The notes under the pieces are model-generated. The model did not search any database. It was not told where the DNA came from and saw only the letters and a program-made list of their open reading frames with translations. The position numbers were made by a program, and so were the translations under genes. Positions 44,101 to 56,100 of a stretch of 64,000 bases of DNA are shown in pieces; position 1 is the first letter of the stretch, and the number at the start of each line of letters is the position of its first letter. Source of the stretch: Incurvaria masculella (lineage: Eukaryota; Arthropoda; Insecta; Lepidoptera; Incurvariidae); NCBI GenBank assembly GCA_946894095.1, contig OX335644.1, forward strand, positions 17,775,595-17,839,594, in the 5' to 3' direction.

Positions 44101-47100
44101 ACATCGTGGAGCCCCTCCTCAAACCGCAATGGTGAGGAACCACTGAAGAGAAAGGAAACAGAAAAGGCACACGGTCGATATCGCCTCTCCGCCGTATGGT
44201 CAAAGTGATATTATTGTACGGCACGTCGTACGCCATACATTCCTTCCCTTTTATCTTAATAAGGAACTAATGGATAGCTTACACCGCACATTATTTATCT
44301 CATACATTATCATACTATATCTCGCCAGGTGAATAGTAGGTGAACAGGCAAGCGAGTGATTTAATCTCACGTTTTGTTCCATTTCATACCATGCTGACTG
44401 TCAAACGACGTGTTATTCGGCCAAGTGAACTGAAATTTACCAGTTGGCATGGTATGAAATGCAACTAAACGTCAGATTTATTCACTCTATTCCCTATGTA
44501 AGTTTTGAGATTACTGTAGTTATTTATAATTAAAAAAAATTAACAGCTAGAAAGCTCATGGCATTATTTGTGCGGAGCACGACGTTTGACGGTGATGAAG
44601 ATGAGCCAAATGTCGAAACGTCGTGCTTAGCACAGATAAAGCCGTTAATCTTTTAAAATTACTCTTTTCCCTGTTCAGCTGCTATTCACACGACTAGTTT
44701 TTACCATGATAAGTTCCCCTGGTCGCTACTCCGAATGTCTTGATACAGCCACATCGCCACTGTTTTCTCGGTTTAGCTGCTATTCACCCGGCGGGTTTTT
44801 TACCATGGTAACTCCCCTGGTCGCTACCCCGGATATCTCGTGTCGGCAGGTATCTCAAGTGCAACGCGATGGCGGCGAGCGCCGTCCGCGCGGTGCGCTC
44901 GGGCGAGCTCAAGATCGTCCCGGCCGCGCACGAGAAGACCTGGTACCACTGGATGGAGAACATCCGCGACTGGTGCATCTCGCGCCAGCTGTGGTGGGGG
45001 CACCGGATCCCTGCGTACCGCGTCACACTGCCGCACGCCGACAAGGTAGCCGTCTTCATCTGTCGTTGTTGTAAGTTTGGGCAGCGGCGTTTCGATCGTG
45101 AAGAAGACACGGCAAATCTTTTTGAGATAGCAATAGATCGTAGACTTTTTTTCCTGTGCATCACGACCTAATTTAAGGACTCCAATTACCCTGGAATATA
45201 TGTATACCCAACCTCAAGATTTTGTAAATTCTTTCATTATTATTGCTAAAACTAAAGGATACTACAAAAAAATGTTTAAAGATGTATTTAGTCTGCTAAG
45301 GGCTGATTTTTCAATAGTCAGATAAACAGCCAGATAACTATTCGATGGATTTATTTATGCTTCTGCTTATCCATAAGATAAAGTAAGTCCATATGTTTGT
45401 TGATAAAATTATGGTCCGATTATTGTGCTAGAAGCTATAATTTAGTTTTAAATTTAATTAGCTTTTGAAACATGAATTTATACTATCAGTCCGATAAGTG
45501 CTATCTGATGATTGAAAAATCGTCCCTAAGGCTGGCGGCAATGACAAAATATTATTTTAGTTTACATGCAGTTATAACGGAAAATGCTGAATGAATTGGC
45601 TATCATTTTATTAGTTTCTGATATGCGTACGGATGGATACGACATTGCCTTTATCTCATTCATTTGAGGTTATTCTTACACCATCTGCGTTAAAGCATTG
45701 TATTAAGATTTTGAAAATTTAAACACTTTTCAGATTATTGCGGTTTTAAAAATATTTGAAAAATCTCACGGCTTTTTATGCGGCGGGAGCAGAATTTCTC
45801 CGACGTTTCGAGCTGACCCTGAGCTGTAGGTTCTGCTCGAAACTTCGGAGAAAGTGTGAGACATGAAAAGCTGTGAGTTTTTTTCAAACAAATCAGAAAA
45901 AATTACCAATTGACTGAATGTCAGTTAGGGAATTTATAGACAAACATCGTGACTACAATGCTTCAATGTAGATTTTTTTTTGTATAACCTCAAATTGATG
46001 ATTACATTTGTATTTAGACTAGCGAACAGAAACAGAGCGATGCGGCGCCGACTCCCACGAAGAGTCGAGCGCGCCGGAAGCACTCGCGGACGGGCCACAA
46101 GAAACGCGAACGGGTGCGGGTCCGCCACGCCCCCGCGGCGACGGAGGCCGAGGCAGCGGCGGAGGCCGAGCCGCCGCGGGCGCCGCCGGCCGTGAGCACC
46201 GTACGTGCCCGTGTGCATCCTGTGCTTAGCCGTTCACGCACAATCGAACCTGCACTAACTGTTCTAGCTGCCTGTTCATTTGATTTTTTTGCAGTTTTAG
46301 AATGGCATGTCTTGTGATCCGCGAGCAACAGATGAATGTGAATGTTTATAATTTTTTTGGTGGCGCTTTTATTTCTTGTGGAATTTCTTTTTATTTCTTG
46401 CAATGGTCAGTTATGTGTTCAACTGTAGAAGAAGCAAAATAAGTTATGGCACCTTATGCAGCTAGCCATCAGGTGAAGAGGCGTGTGGGTATATATACAA
46501 TGCCGCATCGCAAACTTTTGTTCTAAATATAATTTTTCGACAGATTTAAAAATAAAATAAAAAAAAGAACTCGCAAATTAAGGCGGCCCAACCCGGCGGG
46601 ACTAACTCATTCGCGGGCACTGTACAAAACCGTGCTGTTGCGCTCTGAGACCTTCTCTGTTTTAAAGAAAAAGACAGGCTACGTGATGAGGAAGATGCAA
46701 CATGTCCACAAAAAAGACAATGTGCATAGTGTATGATTTGGTAAGATCTACGAAAATTTTGATTTCAAAACGACTTATAGCTAAAAGTAAAACACGACCG
46801 CTGTAGTCAAAAATCTAACAAAAACCAAATAGATTATAAATCTTGATTAAATAAGCTATGTCTGATGACTAATCTTTTCAAGATTTTCTTACTTTATCAT
46901 TGCGTAATAAACCACCAAAGTTATTGTATAAAACGCGCGAAAAATTCGACCTTTCGGACAATATAACTTAGAAAACAAACACAATTTTGCAATGCCAACG
47001 TTCATCAGACATCTAGTTCCATCAAATAAAGCTCTTTTGAGCAAAATTTGGGATCTCTGATAAGAAATATGGGCGTGATCTTCTTTCCCCGTTTGTATGG

Positions 47101-50100
47101 GGAGTTGAGCGGGTTGGGCCACCTTAAGGGGTTGCGTACGTTTCTTATACAGTTTTTTATATAGCCTTTATGTTATAGTAGGGATAGAAAAAAATGTGAA
47201 AATTCCAACTCTTTGGAGATAGCTACAGCCCGCTGACAGATGAACGGATGGATCGCGGACGTCGAACGGAAAGTGGAGGCTCAATAATAGAGTCCCATTG
47301 GCACCCACCCTTTGGCGGATCCTTCAAAATGGTCAATGTTAAAAGTTATAAAAACCGAAAACCAAGATTAACAAAATCACTAATCATGTTTCAATTTTCT
47401 AACTTCATGTAAAAGCATCAAAATATTTCAATAATATACATCTAATACATGGGGTGTCATAATAATTTGTATCATGATATTATTTTAAGAACTGCCCGAA
47501 AGCTGTGTTCCCCATACAAACATAGTTAGGAAATAATTTGACAACCCCGTTTGCCAGTTTGCAAGATTTTTCATATCTAACTAATAGCAGTAAATCAATA
47601 TCTGTGTCTTCATGTTGTATATTGTCAGCCGATCAAAATAAGCGCAAAAAGAAAATCTTTATAAAAATTTCCTTTTTTTCCATGGTTGTTTCTCGGGATA
47701 TATTTTTTTAAAAGACAAAGTAGACTCAGTTTGCGAAAGTTATGAATTGAAAAGTTAATTGGAACAGTGGTTTTAATTTTTTTTCTAACTGACTTTGAGG
47801 AGGGTAATTTTCTGTTGTTGACCATTCTTAAGGCACATTATAACCTTTTATAGTTCCTGTGCTAATCTCTTGAGCTAGAATACCCAGGACGGATAATGTC
47901 CTACCCTCTCCAAGCGCCAGCGGCTGGGCAGACACCGTAACCGATATAGTTTTGGTTCTGCACAGCTATTTGCGAGTGGAGGGAACCGGTCAACATCTAT
48001 ACCTTAGATTAAAAAAATTATAGCTCAATTCTTGAGGAAGGTTATAGGCTATTTAACATCACGCTACGACCCTTAGGAGCCGAGCAAAAAGAAAAAAAAA
48101 AGAAGGAACGCTAAGCGAAAACGAAGTATGGTGTGAGTGGGCGATGTGATGGGGTGACCAGGGCCCAGGGCGAATTTTACTGAGCTTCCCTCGTGTTAAT
48201 GTCCAAAACGAAATTGACCCGAGCGGAGCTGGGAACCACAGCTAGTGTAAAATAATTAGGAAGGGCTCGAGTGGCTGACACGTGGAGACAGTGGCGCGGT
48301 GTCAGCTCCCAGGGGACCATGACTAGTTTTTACACGCCCTTTTCTGCTGATACCAGCGAGCATGGAAGGACGCGAGTAGCGATCGAAACTAAATGGTATG
48401 GCCGCAGCGTAGCCACGAGTTAGTGGAAAACGTCTAATTGCATTTAGTTCGCTTACGAATTCGGGACGTGCAACTTTACGTGAAGCTTTACGTGTCGTTG
48501 GAACTCGAGAAAATCAGTAGTAGGTGAATTCGTAATTGAACTCACTCGCCGGCTCTACCGCCGTTGCATGTTAAAGTGGCTACGCTGCCTCCATAAACCT
48601 GTTGTAACTCCTGTCCTTCCATGCTTGCTGGCTGACACCGTCGGCGACAAATTAGCTCGACGAAATTTCGAAAGAGCTCTGGGGATTCTCAACTAGTTAC
48701 AAATTGTTGTTGCCTAATTGCTAAATTACTGATATGCATTTTTAAACTGCCTCTGGGAAATCTTTTTTTTTTGTACAATTGAATGTTGAAAGCGCGTGAT
48801 CACTGGGGACCTGCCCTACTTGGGAGTAATACTGGGGGTTCGGGGATGGAGTGACCTACTTATCAAATGTATTGCTCAATGTAGTAGAAATAATTTATTT
48901 ACTAGTGGCTCTCTGAGCTGTGGACCCCGCGATTTTGTCTATGCATAGTTTAAAACTGAATAAATTTCATCTTAATACAAAATACTATTATTTTTATAAT
49001 TTTTTTTACTTGGGACTTACTTAATAATTAAGGTCTTGTCACAAAAAAAATTTTTGTAACATTTTTGAACATTTGTAAAAAATCTCCACAAAAAATCCCA
49101 TATAATTATCTAACCTGCTCACAAAATGTCACGAGAATCGGTTAAGAAATGCGACCCGTAGAGGAAAATCTATTGCTTATAATTGGGATTGCGTTTCATT
49201 TTAGTCTAGTATGATATAGGCCGCCCGCTCCGCTCAAAACCAGTGCAAGTTCGTTAACATGCTGTGATAGTTTCCTTTGGTATTTTTTAACTTTGTCTTG
49301 GGCTAATTGTTGTTTGACTGTCATTATGATAAGATCAACATACACATATTGGTCGTTTATGCGTTTTGGGATATTGTATATTGAAATATTACTACTACGT
49401 CCATGTTACCATTACTGGCTAAATTGACTGATTTGACTTTAGAACTACCAGCTTAGCACGAGTTAATTGTTTAAAATTTTACAGTGTGTATGGTAGTGTT
49501 GAAATGAAAACTTCAAAATCGTGTTATTTGCCCTCAAATCATAGAATAATATAAACATGCTATCATAAATTAACTTGGACTAGAATTAAGGACTTTTCGA
49601 CATTGCATTCCAGTCTGTGCCTGCCGTAAAAGGCGACTGGCATTCGTCATTATGGTACGAAATCCACGTAAAACTGTAAGTGCCCTTACTCATTGGGCGG
49701 TAGGGTTAATCCCATCCAGGTCATTACTATCACATTGAATGAATTATGAATTATGTTCGAAGCGGGAAAGAATTATCTGTGGTTCTCATCAGTTTTTGCC
49801 AGGAATATCCAAGCATGGCACCAAGGTGTGTGGGTTGATTAATTAATAAATTTATTTATTCATGCAACATTATACCTAACATTACAACGTAATAGCACAT
49901 ACATACAGTACACATTTTATTTAAAAACTGTACAGCTTCAAAGTAAACAATAACTGCCTTCTGAAACTCGGCGAGAGTGCAAGCATAGACGTCTATTTTG
50001 TCGGATATATATTGAGAGCGCACGGCAATATAATTTCAATAAATTCCATTAAGGTGGCCCATCCCGCTCATCTCCCCATACAAAAGGGGAAAGAAGATCA

Positions 50101-53100
50101 CGCCCATATTTCTTCACAGAGATCCAAAATTTTGCTCTAAATAGCTTTGTTTGAACGAACTAGATGTCTGATGACCATTGGCATTGTTTAATTGTATTTG
50201 GTTTCTAAGTTAGAAGGTCCGAAAGTTCGAATTTTTCGCGCGTTTTATACAATAACTTTGGAGGTTGATTACGCAATGATAAAGTAAGAACATCTTATAA
50301 GATTAGTTATCAGACATAGCTAATTTAATCAAGATTTATAATCTATTTGGTTTTTGTTAGATTTTTGACTACAGCGGTCGTGGTTTACTTTTAGCTATAA
50401 GTCGTTTTGAAATTAAAATTTTCGTAAATCTTACCAAATCATACACTATGCACATTATCTTTTTTGTGGACATGTTGCATTTTCCTTATCACGGAGCCTG
50501 TCTTTTTCTTTGAAAGAGGGATAGTCCCAGAGCGCAACAGCATAGTTTTGTACCGTGCCCGCGAATGAGTTAGGCCCGCCGGGTTGGGCCACCTTAATAT
50601 CTATTTTGTTTTATTTTATTTTTATATTATTTTAATTTTAATATAATAACAATAAGCCATGGTATTAGCCATCCATGCTCAGTTACATTAAAAAAAAGTG
50701 CGCGGTGCATTGTGCGCAGGGCGAGGAACTGTGGGTGTCGGCGCACTCCGAGGCGGAGGCGCGGGGCAAGGCGGCCGCCAAGTTCTGCGTGGCGCCCGAG
50801 GAGGTGCGCCTGGAGCAGGACGAGGATGTGCTCGACACCTGGTTCTCCAGCGGCCTGTTCCCCTTCTCCATATTCGGCTGGCCCGACAACACCGACGACT
50901 TGCAGGTATTTACTTGTTTCGTAATTATAGTTGGCACATCTGCAACAGCAGCCAAAAGTAATAGAATAAGATTCATATTGAAAAGAGATTTAGTTTTCAA
51001 GCAAATGAATACATGAAATTAATGTAATGCTAATGGGATTAACCTAATTGCGAAGCGGCCTCTAGGATGGCAGTAAGAAAGACGGTGGGCTGGTAGCATG
51101 GACAAGAGTGGCAAGATCGTGTGGCATTTCTTGATCGTTTCGACTTAGAAGCTCGATTTTGGACAGCTCCAAGGGACCATGGACCTAAGAATTTGATATT
51201 AATTTCAACTAAATACCTCCACGCGTTGCTGAGAAGAACTGTTCATGACAGACAGAACAGACAGAAGTGATCATATAGAGGTTCCTTTTTCCTTTTGAGG
51301 AATGGAACCCTAAAAAATGGTTTGATTTTCATCAGGAAATTGTCATGATTGTTTCAAGTGGCCTCTCTAGCTCTATTATTGTAAACTTACTATGGGCCTT
51401 GCAACATATATAATGGATTAAGTACCAAATACAATTTAAGAACTACTAAAAATTATCAGTGTACTTGCTCACACAATTTTACGAGAATCGGTTAAGAAAT
51501 ATGATCTGTAAAGACGAAAAGCTGGACATACGAAAGATTTTTTTGCCCTAGCTATCGACGCTCTATAGGGTATCGACTATAGGGTATCGACGCTCGATCA
51601 ATCATATTGTAATTTAATTAAGATGTGCAAGCATTAATTTGAACAAGTTTTCAGGCCTTCTACCCTGGAACCCTCTTAGAGACGGGCCACGACATCCTGT
51701 TCTTCTGGGTCGCGCGAATGGTTTTCTTTGGACAGAAACTAATGGGAAAACTTCCTTTCAAGTGAGTACTGACTTTTTATAAAAGTTCCTTCAAAGTAGT
51801 TAACTATTTTGTATTGTATTGTTTATTTATCATCCATAGACAGTACACTGCACTCGAATTTGTAATATTTTAACATTAGCCAGTTCGGCAAAACAAAACA
51901 CAGTGAAGAAGAACTGGAAAGAAACTTTTAAGGTGCTGGACATGGAGGACTACCACCCCTACTTCATGACAGTAGGTGTGTTTTTTTATTAGCCTAACAC
52001 ACTACATGGCAACAATTTGTCATGCCAGGACCTTCCTTATAATGCAGGGCTACATCGAACTGGAAGGAAAACACAATTAATATTCATATTTTTTTCACAA
52101 TTTTGAGATAACAGATCGCTCTAAATGCCGTGGCTGCAAAGAGACTACAGAGACAATCGCACATGTACTGTTGAAGCGCATGCCCGTTGATTGGCCACAC
52201 AATCAACGGGCACGGACCCTGGGAGCACCGCGATCCCTCAGAAACCTGCGGAAATTTTAAAAATCTTTTGGATTTCTGTGCCGCCAAGGACCTCTCTCAA
52301 GTAGGTTTTGCGTGGACAACATTTGCCCAACTTACTAACAAACTAACCAACCCGGGCGGGATTAAACCTACCACCTAGTAAATAAGGAAGCGGACCTACA
52401 GTTCTATATGGAATCCGAACCAAGGGAATTCTCAATAGTTATAAACGGTCACCGGTTTCTCAGCTTGATTACAGCGAACAGCTAATTTTCGCTGTCAAGG
52501 CAAGCACAAGACTTTATACTAAGTGTGGATTTACACGAAGTGAGCGAAACTGTATTTGCGCATAGGGAGGTATACCTGCACCCGATGGTGCGAGACGCCC
52601 ACGGCCGCAAGATGTCCAAGTCGTTGGGCAACGTGATCGACCCCCTGGACGTGGTGCGCGGCGTCAGCCTGGAGACGCTGCACGAGCAGCTGGAGGAGTC
52701 CAATCTAGACCCGCGCGAGCTGGAGCGCGCGCGCGCCGGCCAGCGGCAGGACTACCCCGCGGGCATTCCCGAGTGCGGCACCGACGCCCTCAGGTGAGGG
52801 CCTACTCGGAATAATATTTCAGTTTTGGTTTGGGGTCCATTGTTCTATCCGACTTACATGAAATTTCTTTTTCAGTTATCTTTTAATGTTTTAGTTTGTT
52901 CGTGTTGGTTTATGTTTCTGTCTGAAATAAAGAAAAATTTTTTTATTATTATGTGGCGTACGTCAAGACCTCATATAAGAGGTACCCAACGACGCTCATG
53001 GGATTTCTAACTTTCAGGGGGCTGCGAATGCCGGCCGGCCAGGTGCTTCACACCATGTTTAAAGGAACCCAGCTTGTACTTTACTTTACTACCTAGCTAA

Positions 53101-56100
53101 AGGAGGATCGGTTGGATTTTTGGAATGTCAACTGTGAATGGGTGTATTCCCTGCCTGTTTCGCTTTGAGCGATGACAGTGTTATGCAGCTTAGACGAGTA
53201 TTCTCCATGGTAAAGACGATAGAACACAGAGAGAGACACTACATCCCTCCGAAGCTGGTGGGTTTCTAAATTCAGGAATACATCGGAGTCATCGATGAGA
53301 CGCATGGTCTGATTCTGTATTAAGCCGTCCCTCCATTAAGTACCATCACGGCGATTTCCCAGGCGGGCTGGCAGAGCACCAGACTGTTACGAAGTATTAC
53401 ATAAATCTGGTTGTGGTGCTTCTCATAGGCCGCCCGGGTATGACAATTTCACTCGCTTCTGCTCTGCAAATTTGTTTCGTCAACTTGTGTTCAACAAAAT
53501 TAACATAAGCTTCTCACTTCACTACATCTCGCTCTGGTGGACATTGTGCTGTAAAATTACTCACTCTGCAAACTCTCCACAACCCTTTATTCTAGATCAT
53601 GTCACATCTGGCACAGCCAAAACTTGTTTCCATCAAACTTTTATCAATAAACCCGTTAAATCCCCAACCGCGTATTAATTCCAGCCGGTTTTCTACTGAT
53701 CTTCACACCCCGCAGGTTGCATATGGGTTTGTGCCCTTGAAATTTAGTAATCTTACACTGTTGCCCACTAGGCTCAATGATTCCATGATACTGTTAATAG
53801 TGACTAGGCCCTGTCATTCTAATGTTGTGCTTTGGTTGTGCTGGGGGCAGGTTCGCGTTGTGCGCGATGACACAGGGTCGCGACCTTAACTTGGACATCC
53901 TACGCGTGCAGGGATACCGCTTCTTCTGCAACAAGCTGTGGAACGCAACCAAGTTCGCCCTCATGTACTTCCCGGCCGGCGAGCTTTACGATGTATGTAT
54001 ATCTGCCTAGTTGCACGATCTTACCTAGTTTGATCCTCCCCCGCCTGCTACAGCCTTGAGACTCCATGGCCTGTAACGTGTATCTAGCTTGTGTTGACTT
54101 GCGGGCTGTGGACAGGTGCACGACGTGGTGCCGGACGAGGAGCTGGGTGCGATGGACCGCTGGATGCTGTCACGGCTGGCGGGTGCGGTGCAGCGCGTGA
54201 ACGAGGCACTCGCGGCGTACGACCTGCCCGCCGCCACCTCCGCCTGCTACAGCCTGTGGCTGTACGACCTTTGCGACGTATATCTTGTGAGTGCAGACCT
54301 CTCATTTCTTGAGCTTCTGTGATGCTCATGCAACATTCTTCTTTTTGTGATTGTACTGTACTTATGCTTGACAAAAAGTGTATTAAGAGAAATATATTTT
54401 TTTGTGCTAATTTCAACGTATGTAGAATCACTGTGAAGCCAGGACACATTAATTAAAGAAAGAAACCTTTGAAACGATGTCGGTGTGATGGTGCGCGTGG
54501 CAGGAGTACGTGAAGCCGGTGCTGGGCGGCGACGCGCCGGCGGCCGCGGAACGCGCCCGCCGTACGCTGTTCACGGCGCTGGACACCGGCCTCAAGCTGC
54601 TCAGCCCCTTTATGCCCTTCATCACTGAGGAGCTGTTCCAACGGCTGCCGCGCCGCGACCGCGCCTGCCCCTCCATCTGCGTGGCGCCCTACCCCACCGT
54701 TAGTGCCGCACGTTATTGATTTTTTAGGGTTCCGTACCCAAAGAGTGCCAAACGGATTCTTATTACTAAGTCTCCGCTGTCCGTCCGTCTGCAACAGGGT
54801 TGTATCTCATGAATGAATGGGTAGACAGTTTAATTTTTCACAGTGTATATTTCTGTTGCTGCTATAACGACAAATAGTAAAAATAAATAATTTATAGGTA
54901 AAATGTAACGTTTTCACCGTGCCTACATTGGCAAAATTTGGGATCAAGCTTAGTTTCATGACTGTGTGACTAGTTATGGCAGTGACAGGAGATGGCGCTG
55001 GTCAGGAATGTCATAGTGCCAGTAAAAATTAGCAGTTTTCGGCGAGTTTATTTTACGTTACATTTACGTTGTATGACGATAGCTATCTATACCTTCTTCT
55101 TTAATCTATGGTTGCGTTCACTGATGGGGAGTAGTATTGTTTGTCCATTAATTAATTAATAATTAATTAATTTGGTGGAAATATTAGCAAATCTAAGCCA
55201 CCAAATTATTTGCAGGCTGGGTTTGCTACGACTACATACATTTTAGGAAAACAATTGGGGACCAGCAACTATGAAGCCTCAATAGACCTGTGTTTCATCG
55301 CATCGGTCAATAGGCTGCAACTGAACTATTGCATACGGCATGGATTGTAAATTTTGTGTATTCATCATTCATGTTAATTTAGTGTTTTACCTATGTGTCC
55401 GTTAAATACCTAGGGATGCATCTGGACCGCAGGCTAACATGGAAAAAACATATCCAAACTAAGAGAGATGAACTCAACATCAGGTACCGGGGACTGTATT
55501 GGTTGCTGGACAGGAATAGTAAGCTGTCGATTGACAACAAGCTCCTTATTTATAAGACAGTACTCAAACCTATCTGGACCTATGGCATGCAGCTATGGGG
55601 TTCTGCCTGTGACTCCAACGTCAAAATTATGCAACGAGCTGAAGACTCAATACTGAAACAGCTAGCAAATACCCCATGGTTCATAAGAAACTGTGAGGTC
55701 CATTACTATCTTCAAATCAAGACAATAAAGGAAGAAATAAAAACAGTTGCTGCAAAATACAAGAAGCGACTTATGAAGCATCCAAACCAGCTGGCAGTGC
55801 AGCTTACTGTCCCCGACTGCTTACGACGCTTGAAGAGGCGTAACATACTAGACCTAGATGGCGTAAACAACGTCCCCGAAACATGAGAAGCTCCCAATGG
55901 GGAACTAACTCTACACGACAAAACCACACGCAACACATCTGCTCATAGTCTAGAGACTGATTGCATGATAAATACGCAGAGAAAAAAAAAAAAAAAAAAC
56001 CTATGTTTTTGTTTAAATAATTGACACTTTTGTAAACTTAGACTAAGTGGACGTTGAAAAAAAAAACAGCGGAGTTTCTTTCCAGTTCTTCTTTGCTGTG

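Noticed and set aside
46014..46403. Minus-strand ORFs over the cassette exon
   Set aside because: The acceptor, donor and frame fit the plus strand. The minus reading is low-complexity Arg/Ala without splice logic.
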